A DNA stretch of 64,000 nucleotides. Origin: Candidatus Rokuibacteriota bacterium. GTDB lineage: Bacteria > Methylomirabilota > Methylomirabilia > Rokubacteriales > CSP1-6. Positions 41,911 through 48,311 of the stretch are shown here, one piece after another (positions within the stretch are counted from its first letter, which is position 1; the number at the start of each line of letters is the position of its first letter). The translations under genes and the position numbers were made by a program. The stretch spans positions 30,089-94,088 of the forward strand of contig JAHFDN010000003.1 in assembly GCA_023248995.1 (NCBI GenBank). The letters are read 5' to 3'. The notes beneath the pieces were generated by a model that had not been told where the DNA came from, did no database searches, and worked only from the letters and a program-made list of their open reading frames with translations.

Positions 41911-42809
41911 AGTGCCGGAAATGCGGCGGGACCGCGGTCCTGGAGCTGCGTCGCCACAATGTCGCGTTCTGCGCTCCGGATTTCCTCGAGTTCTTCCGGA
42001 GGCAAGTGAACGAAGCCGTCCGTCGCCACCGGATGTTCACCCGGGACGAGTCGCTACTGGTAGCCGTCTCCGGCGGGAAGGATTCGCTCGCCCTCTGGGA
42101 CGTTCTGCTGGAGGAAGGTTACTCGGCGACTGGGCTCTACCTGGATCTCGGGATCTTCGACTACTCCCGAGAATCCAGGGCCAAGTGCGAGGCGTTCGCG
42201 GCGGGGCGGGGGGCGCCGCTCCGGATCGTGTCGGTCGAGCAAGAGGTCGGCGCCGCGATCCCCGAGGTGCGGGCCGCCACGCGCCGGCCCACGTGCTCGG
42301 CTTGCGGGCTCTCCAAGCGCTACCTGATGAACAAGGCGGCCCTCGAGCACGGATTCCCCGTCGTGGCCACCGGCCACAACCTGGACGACGAAGCGGCCAC
42401 GCTCTTCGGCTCGGTGCTGCACTGGCAGACCGAGCCGCTCGCCCGCCAGTCCCCCGCGCTCCCCTCCACACACCCGAAGCTGGTCAGGCGGGTCAAGCCG
42501 CTCTACCGCCTGTCCGAACTGGAGACCGCCGCCTACGCGTTCCTGCGCGGCATTGATTACATCGTCGAGGAGTGCCCGTTCGCCAAGGGCGCGACGTCCC
42601 TTCTGCACAAGGACATCCTGAACCGCCTGGAGGACGCCTCCCCCGGCGCGAAGCACAATTTCCTTTACGGCTTTTTGGAAAAGGGGCGCGCGGCCTTCGA
42701 GCAGGCGAGCCCGGTCGAGCTGAACGAATGCGTGCGCTGCGGCCAGGTGACCACGGGGACGCTCTGCGCCTTCTGCAAGCTGGCCGATCAGGTCAAGCGC
42801 TCGCGTTGA
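41907..42809 (+). CDS. TtuA/Ncs6-type tRNA 2-thiolation enzyme
   Basis: A 300-residue member of the TtcA/TtuA/Ncs6 family. An N-terminal zinc finger (KCRKCGGTAVLEL...NVAFC) precedes the adenylating PP-loop LLVAVSGGKDSLALWD. The cluster-binding cysteines are in RPTCSACGLSKRYLMNK and EECPFAKGATSLLHK, and a second zinc finger ends the protein (CVRCGQVTTGTLCAFC). Enzymes of this group activate a tRNA uridine with ATP and insert sulfur through a [4Fe-4S] cluster, using a ubiquitin-like carrier such as the preceding gene product. Target position (U54 or U34) cannot be told. Confidence 0.9.
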   Translation: MKCRKCGGTAVLELRRHNVAFCAPDFLEFFRRQVNEAVRRHRMFTRDESLLVAVSGGKDSLALWDVLLEEGYSATGLYLDLGIFDYSRESRAKCEAFAAGRGAPLRIVSVEQEVGAAIPEVRAATRRPTCSACGLSKRYLMNKAALEHGFPVVATGHNLDDEAATLFGSVLHWQTEPLARQSPALPSTHPKLVRRVKPLYRLSELETAAYAFLRGIDYIVEECPFAKGATSLLHKDILNRLEDASPGAKHNFLYGFLEKGRAAFEQASPVELNECVRCGQVTTGTLCAFCKLADQVKRSR

Positions 42810-42864
42810 CAGCGCGTGGAGGGGCGGCTACCATGAATTGGCGTTCAGGGAGACGGAGGTCTTC

Positions 42865-44010
42865 ATGCACAATGCGGTGATCGTCGGGGCGGTGCGGACG
42901 GCGGTGGGCAAGCGGAACGGGAGGCTCTCGGGCGTCCGGCCTGACGACCTCCTGGCGATCACGCTCCGGGAGCTCGTCGCGCGCGTCCACGTGGATCCCA
43001 ACGAGGTCGAGGACGTGATCGTCGGCTGCGTGGACCAGGTGGGTGAACAGGGCTTCAACATCGCGCGGAACGCCGCCCTGATCGCGGGATTGCCCTTGGA
43101 CGTGTGCGGCGTGACCCTGGACCGGATGTGCGGCTCCGGGCAGCAGGCGGCGAATTTCGCCGCCATGGGGGTCATGGCGGGGCAGTACGAGGTCGTGATC
43201 GCGGGCGGTGTAGAGCACATGACCCGGGTTCCCATGGGCTCCAATGGGCAGGGGCCGGGCGAGGGGCCCATCAGCCCGCAGCTCTCCGACCGCTACCACA
43301 TCGTCCCGCAGGGGCTCTCCGCCGAATTGATCGCCGAGAAGTGGGGGCTCAAGCGCGAGGAGCTGGACGAGTTCTCGGCCCAGAGCCACGAGAAGGCCGG
43401 CCGGGCGATCGCGGAGGGTCGCTTCAAGCGCGAGGTCGTTCCGGTGCCCGTGCCGGACGGCGGTGTCTTCGACACCGACGAAGGCGTCCGGGTGCCGGTG
43501 AACCGGGAGAAAATGGCGAGCCTCGCGCCCCCGTTCAAGCCCGACGGGGTGGTGACGGCCGGAAACTCGAGCCAGATCTCGGACGGCGCCGCGGCCCTGC
43601 TTCTCATGTCCGAGGCCAAGGCCAAGACGCTCGGCCTCACGCCGCGGGCCCGGGTCGTGGCCACGGCGCTGGCGGGGGTGGATCCGACCATCATGCTCAC
43701 CGGTCCCATTCCCGCGACCCAGCGGGTGCTCCACAAGGCCGGGATGACCCTCGACCAGATGGACCTCATCGAGATCAACGAGGCATTCGCCTCGGTGGTG
43801 CTGGCGTGGGAGCGGGAGCTGCATCCGGACATGTCCAGGGTCAACGTGAACGGCGGCGCTATCGCGCTCGGCCACCCTCTGGGGTGCACCGGCGCCAAGC
43901 TCACGACGACGCTCCTGCACGAGCTGGAGCGCAGGGGCGGCCGCTACGGGCTTCAGACCATGTGCATCGGCTTCGGCCAAGGGATCGCGACGATCATCGA
44001 AAGGCTTTGA
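42865..44010 (+). CDS. Thiolase family protein (acetyl-CoA C-acyltransferase)
   Basis: A 381-residue thiolase. The active-site Cys is in LDRMCGSGQQAANFA (about residue 90), the catalytic His in NGGAIALGHPLGCTGAK, and the second Cys in QTMCIGFGQGIATIIERL at the C-terminus; NEAFA is also present. The enzyme condenses or cleaves acyl-CoA in beta-oxidation or acetoacetyl-CoA metabolism. ATG 42865 is preceded by GGAGG; an ATG nine codons upstream has no such site. The gene is followed 3 bases later by a tiny zinc-ribbon frame. Confidence 0.95.
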   Translation: MHNAVIVGAVRTAVGKRNGRLSGVRPDDLLAITLRELVARVHVDPNEVEDVIVGCVDQVGEQGFNIARNAALIAGLPLDVCGVTLDRMCGSGQQAANFAAMGVMAGQYEVVIAGGVEHMTRVPMGSNGQGPGEGPISPQLSDRYHIVPQGLSAELIAEKWGLKREELDEFSAQSHEKAGRAIAEGRFKREVVPVPVPDGGVFDTDEGVRVPVNREKMASLAPPFKPDGVVTAGNSSQISDGAAALLLMSEAKAKTLGLTPRARVVATALAGVDPTIMLTGPIPATQRVLHKAGMTLDQMDLIEINEAFASVVLAWERELHPDMSRVNVNGGAIALGHPLGCTGAKLTTTLLHELERRGGRYGLQTMCIGFGQGIATIIERL

Positions 44011-44013
44011 CCC

Positions 44014-44100
44014 GTGGCATACTTCAGGTGCGCGAAGTGCGGGAAGACGGCGCCGGTCCAGAAGGTGTGTTGTGGCCGGCCGATGAAGAAGGCCGGCTAG
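44014..44100 (+). CDS. 28-residue desulforedoxin-like zinc-ribbon peptide
   Basis: GTG 44014, 3 bases after the thiolase stop, opens a 28-codon frame with FRCAKCGKTAPVQKVCCGRPMKKAG. The arrangement C-x2-C then C-C-G-x-P-M is that of desulforedoxin and of the N-terminal domain of desulfoferrodoxin, which bind one iron or zinc through four Cys. The spacer is shorter than usual. Coupled position and intact cysteine pattern suggest a real gene rather than chance; function unknown. Confidence 0.62.
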   Translation: MAYFRCAKCGKTAPVQKVCCGRPMKKAG

Positions 44101-44194
44101 ATCGCGTCTCGCCCCCGCAAATCCTTTGCTCGTCTCCCCGAGATGCCCAACTCGGGATCACTCCAGCTCATTTGGGCGCACGTCAAACACGTTC

Positions 44195-44223
44195 TTGACG
44201 GACATCTCGCCCACGCCTAGACT
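44195..44223 (+). promoter_or_regulatory. Promoter of the first pair of orphan binding proteins
   Basis: TTGACG (44195-44200), 17-base spacer, TAGACT (44218-44223). The sequence from 44190 to 44233 is almost the same as that at 46482-46525, so two promoters were copied. The stretch 44101-44194 before it shows nothing coding. Confidence 0.7.
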
Positions 44224-44269
44224 CCAGCCAAGCCGCCCCCCCTGACTCGTGCGCCTCGGAGAACGCACT

Positions 44270-45271
44270 ATGAGGCTCAGAACCCTCGGGCTCGTAGTCA
44301 CCTTCGCCCTTGGCATCCCGCTGGCGCCGCCGGCCGCGCCGCTCGCGTCGTTCGCTCAGCAGCCGCAGGGGAAGGGCCCTCGGATTGGTTTCCTGATTTC
44401 CGAGACTCTTTCCGGTCAGGCCGGCCGGGTCGAGGCACTGCGCACCAGCCTGCGTGACCGCGGCTATGTCGAGGGCAAAAACATTGCCATTGAGTTTCGA
44501 TCGGCCGAGGGAAATTACGATCGGCTGCCTGAACTGGCAGTGGAGCTTGCTCGTCTCAAGGTTGACGTGCTCGTGGCCTTTGGATCAAAGGCGGTGTTGG
44601 CAGCCAAGCGCGCCACCACGACGATTCCCATTGTCGTTCCGGTCATCGGCGATCCCGTTGCCGGGGGCGTCATTGGCAGTCTCGCCCGGCCGGGCGGGAA
44701 CATCACTGGATCCGCCACGTTTGCCCCGGAAACTGCTGCGAAACGGGTGGAGCTGTTAAAGGAGGCAGTCCCGCGCATCACCCAGGTGGCTTACCTCCTG
44801 AATCCGGCCAATGCTACGAGCGCGCTGATACTCCCAGCCATGCGCGCTACAGCCAAGTCATTGAAACTAGAACTGCAACCATTTGAGGTACGAGCACCCA
44901 AAGAGTTCGGGAGAATCTTTTCAGCGATGGCGAAAGGGCGCGTTGACGCGATCTTAGTTTCGACGGACACGCTCTTTCGTGCCAACGCCAACGAGATTGC
45001 GGACCTTGCGGCAAAGCAGCGACTTCCCTCGGTCGGGGCCCCGGAATTCGCGGAAGCGGGCGGCCTGATCGGCTACGGGGCGAACGATGCCGAACTGTAT
45101 CGTCGCGGGGCCTACTTTGTGGACAGGATACTCAAAGGCGCCAAGCCCGCCGACCTTCCGGTCGAGCAGGCGATGAAGTTCGAGCTGGTCGTGAACCTCA
45201 AGACGGCCAAGGCCCTTGGGCTGACGATCCCGCAGTCCGTGCTCATCCGGGCGGATGAGGTCATCCAATGA
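44270..45271 (+). CDS. ABC-type substrate-binding protein, ABC_sub_bind family (1 of 4 intact)
   Basis: A 333-residue secreted protein with a signal peptide (RLRTLGLVVTFALGIPLAPPAAPLASFAQQ) and the ABC_sub_bind (TrpX/YtrG-like) core: GPRIGFLISETLSGQAGRVEALRTSLRDRGYVEGKNIAIEFR, the LVAFGSKAVLAAKRATTTIPIVVPVIGDPVAGGVIGSLARPGGNITG segment, and the highly conserved tail NLKTAKALGLTIPQSVLIRADEVIQ. Such proteins normally feed a permease and ATPase for aromatic amino acids or related ligands, but none is encoded nearby. ATG at 44270 lies about 40 bases after the predicted transcription start. Overlaps the next gene by ATGA. Confidence 0.88.
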   Translation: MRLRTLGLVVTFALGIPLAPPAAPLASFAQQPQGKGPRIGFLISETLSGQAGRVEALRTSLRDRGYVEGKNIAIEFRSAEGNYDRLPELAVELARLKVDVLVAFGSKAVLAAKRATTTIPIVVPVIGDPVAGGVIGSLARPGGNITGSATFAPETAAKRVELLKEAVPRITQVAYLLNPANATSALILPAMRATAKSLKLELQPFEVRAPKEFGRIFSAMAKGRVDAILVSTDTLFRANANEIADLAAKQRLPSVGAPEFAEAGGLIGYGANDAELYRRGAYFVDRILKGAKPADLPVEQAMKFELVVNLKTAKALGLTIPQSVLIRADEVIQ

Positions 45272-46278
45272 ACCGGCATAGCGCACTGGTCGTTACCCTC
45301 GTCCTCTCCTTCGGCATCCTCCTGGCGCCGCTCGCTGCCGGCGCGCAGCAGGCGGGGAAGGTCTGGCGGATAGGTTATCTCGGGAGCACCCCGCCCACCA
45401 CCCCTGAGGTCGTCCGTAACTTGGAAGCATTCCGGCAAGGGCTGCGCGAACGGGGTTGGGTCGAGGGCCAGAACATCGTCATTGAGTACCGGTGGGCGGA
45501 GGGGCGGGTCGAGCGATTCCCCTCGCTCGCGGCCGATCTAGTGAGTCTCAGGCCTGACCTCTTGGTCACCGTGACTACGCCAGGAGCCCGCGCGGCCAAG
45601 CAAGCAACCAGCACGATCCCCATCGTGATGGTGTATGTCATCGACCCCATTGGGCAAGGGCTTGTCGCCAGCCTCGCCCGGCCGGGCGGCAACATCACGG
45701 GGCAGACGTTTGTTGTCGGCCCGGAGATAGTGGGTAAACAGCTGGAGCTGCTCAAGGAGGTCGTCCCCAGGGTCTCCCGTGTGGCTGCCCTCTGGCATCC
45801 TGGTGCATACGCCGAACGCACGAGGAGAGACATGTTGAAGGAGACCGAGGTTGCGGCCCGGGCGTTGGGAGTGCAGCTTCAACTCGTGGAGGTACGAGGT
45901 TCGAGCGATCTCGATAGCGCATTCTCCGCAATGACCAGAGACCACGCCGGAGCGTTCATCGTCTTGTCTAGCCCAATGTTGTATCGCGAGCACAGACGCA
46001 TCGTGGATCTCGCGGCCAAGCACCGGTTGCCGGCGATTTTCGCATGGAGGGAGCCTGTGGACGCCGGGGGACTCATGGCCTATGCGGTGAATGCCCCTGA
46101 CATGTTCCGCCGCGCCGCCGTCTATGTGGACAAGATCCTCAGAGGCACCAAACCGGCGGATCTCCCCGTGGAGCAGCCCACCAGATTCGAGCTGGTCATC
46201 AACCTCAAGACGGCCAAAGCCCTCGGCCTCACGATCCCGCAGTCCGTCCTGATTCGGGCGGATGAGGTCATCCAATAG
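45268..46278 (+). CDS. ABC-type substrate-binding protein, ABC_sub_bind family (2 of 4 intact)
   Basis: A 336-residue paralogue of the preceding protein, coupled to it by a 4-bp overlap. Signal peptide NRHSALVVTLVLSFGILLAPLAAGAQQ, then KVWRIGYLGSTPPTTPEVVRNLEAFRQGLRERGWVEGQNIVIEYR and the shared tail ending LIRADEVIQ. Ligand-facing loops differ from the first protein, which suggests a different ligand. No permease or ATPase follows; the transcript runs into a repeat-rich spacer. Confidence 0.88.
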   Translation: MNRHSALVVTLVLSFGILLAPLAAGAQQAGKVWRIGYLGSTPPTTPEVVRNLEAFRQGLRERGWVEGQNIVIEYRWAEGRVERFPSLAADLVSLRPDLLVTVTTPGARAAKQATSTIPIVMVYVIDPIGQGLVASLARPGGNITGQTFVVGPEIVGKQLELLKEVVPRVSRVAALWHPGAYAERTRRDMLKETEVAARALGVQLQLVEVRGSSDLDSAFSAMTRDHAGAFIVLSSPMLYREHRRIVDLAAKHRLPAIFAWREPVDAGGLMAYAVNAPDMFRRAAVYVDKILRGTKPADLPVEQPTRFELVINLKTAKALGLTIPQSVLIRADEVIQ

Positions 46279-46286
46279 GCTTAGCT

Positions 46287-46397
46287 GTGTCAGTTCTGTG
46301 TCAGAACTATTGGTGCGAATCGGCACCAACGGGCAGAATCGTGGTCACGGCAGCTCGGAAAATCCCCGGATTTCTGCCGATTCGAGCATATAGTGCT
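46287..46397 (+). repeat. Dispersed ~111-bp repeat after a binding-protein gene (copy 1)
   Basis: Begins GTGTCAGTTCTGTGTCAGAACTAT (with the inverted repeat AGTTCTG/CAGAACT) and ends CCGGATTTC..CCGATTCGAGC..ATAGTGC. The same two blocks, at the same distance, occur at 48070-48180. The whole spacer 46279-46607 has no convincing gene; it also holds a tRNA-3'-end-like stretch and a promoter. Confidence 0.7.
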
Positions 46398-46439
46398 TGA
46401 TAGTCCCCCGGCGGCATGAGAACTGAAAATCCCGGTGCC

Positions 46440-46467
46440 GGCGGGTCAATCCCGTCCCTGCCCACCA
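46440..46467 (+). other. tRNA 3'-end-like sequence (copy 1)
   Basis: GGCGG-GTCAATC-CCGTC can form a 5-bp T-arm with a 7-base loop, followed by CCTGCCC-A-CCA as acceptor strand with CCA. No matching 5' half is found upstream. A similar stretch occurs at 54066-54093. It could be a fragment left by a tRNA-targeting integrative element. Confidence 0.4.
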
Positions 46468-46486
46468 GTTTTTTTCTCCCGCGTTC

Positions 46487-46515
46487 TTGACGGACACCTC
46501 GTTCGCGCCTAGACT
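46487..46515 (+). promoter_or_regulatory. Promoter of the cupin gene
   Basis: TTGACG (46487-46492), 17-base spacer, TAGACT (46510-46515), nearly identical with its surroundings to the promoter at 44195-44223. Confidence 0.7.
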
Positions 46516-46607
46516 CCAGCCAAGGCAAACGAGACCGGATCATCTACACCGCTCACATCAGGGGGAAGAAGTAGGTCTCTCACATTCACAGCCACAGGAG
46601 GAGAGCG

Positions 46608-47039
46608 ATGAAGACGCGATGGATGCTCGCAGTGGCCGTACTGGCCGTCACCGGCCTGGTCGGGGTCGGGACCGCTGAGGCCCCTAAGATCACCGTAACC
46701 AGCGTGGACAAAGTGCTGGCGAGTGATCCTCTTGGGGACAAGCCGGTGAAGTTCACACCTGGAGCCAAGATCGCCAACGTGGGGATTCTGGTGGGGCAGG
46801 TCAAGAAAATCCGTCTGCACTCACATAACCTCGAGGACCACGTGGTTTATGTGGTCCGCGGGAAGGCGATGGCAAAGCTCGGTGACGAGACGCGAGAGGT
46901 CGGTCCCGGCGATTTGATCTCCATTCCCAAGTTGGCCCCTCACAGCTTCGAGCAGAAGGGGAGCGAGCCGTTCGTGATTTTGGTGAACTCGACGCCTGGC
47001 TGGGATCCTCTGAAGGACACCACGTTCCACGATAAGTAG
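46608..47039 (+). CDS. Secreted cupin-domain protein
   Basis: A 143-residue exported protein: signal peptide KTRWMLAVAVLAVTGLVGVGTAEA, then a single cupin barrel. Metal-ligand positions are visible in RLHSHNLEDHVVYVVRGKAMAKLGDETREVGPGDLISIPKLAPHSFEQKG (His-x-His, a further acidic/His position, and the final His of the second motif). Such small cupins may be enzymes or binding proteins; the substrate is unknown. GGAGGAGAGCG precedes the ATG. It has its own promoter copied from the binding-protein operon. Confidence 0.82.
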   Translation: MKTRWMLAVAVLAVTGLVGVGTAEAPKITVTSVDKVLASDPLGDKPVKFTPGAKIANVGILVGQVKKIRLHSHNLEDHVVYVVRGKAMAKLGDETREVGPGDLISIPKLAPHSFEQKGSEPFVILVNSTPGWDPLKDTTFHDK

Positions 47040-47372
47040 CTCCTGAGAGCGCAGCGGAGGGAGGGGGAATTCACCCTCTCTCAAAGGGCGGTGACAGTGC
47101 GGTTGACGTTTGGATCCGTCTCGAGGGAGAGAGGACATAGGAATGGCGAGTCCAGAAGAAGCGACGTGCCGGTCCTAGCTTTGTGCCCATCAGGAGCTCA
47201 TTCAGGCTCATTCCAGCTCACGCCAGCCCAAGATGAGCGGAGCGCGGCCACGCGGTGCACATGGCGGCGCCATGATTTGGATACGGGTGCAGCGGCGCTA
47301 TATAAGGGACGAAGCCTTTGGACCTCAGGCACTGGACAAAGACCCGTCGTAACCGGAAGGATGGAGGAGACC
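47040..47372 (+). promoter_or_regulatory. Intergenic region with possible promoter
   Basis: 333 bases without a clear gene. A possible promoter for the next gene is TTTGGA (47275-47280), 18 bases, TATATA (47299-47304). No terminator hairpin with a T tract is evident after the cupin gene. Confidence 0.35.
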
Positions 47373-47858
47373 GTGAAGCGATTCGTGCTCGGCGCACTGC
47401 TCGTGGCGGCAGTCGCGGTACCCGTTCATGCGCAAGTGCGGGTGGGTGTGGAGATCGGGATTCAACTCCCGGGTCCACCGGCACTCGTGATCGTCCCAGG
47501 AGCTCCTGTCTACTATGCTCCTCGCGCCCCGGCGAACATCTTCTTCTACGCCCATCAGTACTGGGTCTTTGTCAACGGTGGATGGTACGTCGGGCCTACC
47601 TGGAACGGTCCCTGGGCGGTCGTTGAACCTGTGTACGTTCCGGCCCCTATTCTACGAGTCCCCGTCCGCTACTACCCTGTGCCCTCTCCGCACTGGAGAG
47701 GATGGCGTCGTGATGGGCCGCCGCAGTGGGAGTCACACTACGGACGTGAGTGGCGCGAAGAAGCCCGCGAGCGTAACTGGCGTGAACGCGAGGAGCGCTG
47801 GGGTCGGGGCGAGGGGAAAGGCTGCCCGCCAGGACTCGCCAAGCAAGGACGTTGCTAA
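47373..47858 (+). CDS. Exported YXWGXW-like repeat protein
   Basis: A 161-residue exported protein. GTG 47373 is favoured because GGAGGAGA lies immediately upstream and the result is a clean signal peptide (KRFVLGALLVAAVAVPVHAQ); ATG 47361 would include the ribosome site in the gene. The mature part has the aromatic pattern APANIFFYAHQYWVFVNGGWYVGPTWNGPWAVV, as in YXWGXW-type envelope proteins, followed by a Pro/Tyr-rich linker and a highly charged Arg/Glu/Trp-rich tail. Function unknown; a cell-surface role is likely from the export signal. Confidence 0.65.
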   Translation: MKRFVLGALLVAAVAVPVHAQVRVGVEIGIQLPGPPALVIVPGAPVYYAPRAPANIFFYAHQYWVFVNGGWYVGPTWNGPWAVVEPVYVPAPILRVPVRYYPVPSPHWRGWRRDGPPQWESHYGREWREEARERNWREREERWGRGEGKGCPPGLAKQGRC

Positions 47859-47943
47859 CACAGGGCCTGCGATAACAACGCCGGGCGCGTGCCAGAAGGA
47901 GTCCCACGAAAGCGATGACCGCGACGTAGAGAATCGAGTTGAG

Positions 47944-48054
47944 TCGACCAGCCAATCACGAAATTCGAGCTGGTCATCAACCTCACGACGCCAAAGCCCT
48001 CGGTCTGACGATCCCCCAGTCCCTCCTGATCCGGGCGGGCCAGGTAATCCAGTA
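47944..48054 (+). pseudogene. Remnant of an ABC_sub_bind binding-protein gene (3' end)
   Basis: The last ~37 codons of a binding-protein gene survive: VDQPITKFELVINL..., and after a one-base deletion near 47990 the frame shifts, ALGLTIPQSLLIRAGQVIQ then TAA at 48052-48054. The rest is gone. Its downstream flank (48070-48180) matches the flank of the intact gene ending at 46278. The 453-base stretch 47859-48311 holds nothing else coding. Confidence 0.85.
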
Positions 48055-48069
48055 ACCTGCTCCTGTGCT

Positions 48070-48180
48070 GTGTCAGTTCTGTGTCAGAACTATCGAGTGG
48101 GAAGAGGGACTATCGGGCAGATGATCGAGACTCCGGGCTCAGAAATGCCCGGATTTCGACCGATTCGAGCCAATAGTGCC
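48070..48180 (+). repeat. Dispersed ~111-bp repeat (copy 2)
   Basis: Same end blocks as 46287-46397 (GTGTCAGTTCTGTGTCAGAACTAT; CCCGGATTTC..CCGATTCGAGC..ATAGTGCC), with a more variable centre. It sits downstream of the binding-protein remnant, so gene end and flank were copied together. Confidence 0.7.
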
Positions 48181-48239
48181 CAGGGAGCCGGGCTCCTTGT
48201 CGTCTCGCCTTCACTCCCGCCGGGTTCTAGACCCCGTCC

Positions 48240-48268
48240 TTGACCGCTGCTGGTCAGGGGACTAAGCT
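48240..48268 (+). promoter_or_regulatory. Possible promoter of the triple-GAF kinase
   Basis: TTGACC (48240-48245), 17-base spacer, TAAGCT (48263-48268). TGACC-GCTGCT-GGTCA at 48241-48256 forms an inverted repeat over the -35 box. Confidence 0.4.
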
Positions 48269-48311
48269 CTCGGCATCCCTCTAGAGCGGCCCGGCTCGCT
48301 GGAGGTCCCGG

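Noticed and set aside
47955..48054. Functional small gene after the YXWGXW-like protein
   Set aside because: Comparison with the intact binding proteins shows it is a one-base-deleted 3' end.
48240..48311. Missing N-terminal part of the triple-GAF kinase
   Set aside because: The protein starts abruptly in a GAF domain, but a good ribosome site precedes the ATG and no upstream in-frame similarity was found, so truncation is not supported.
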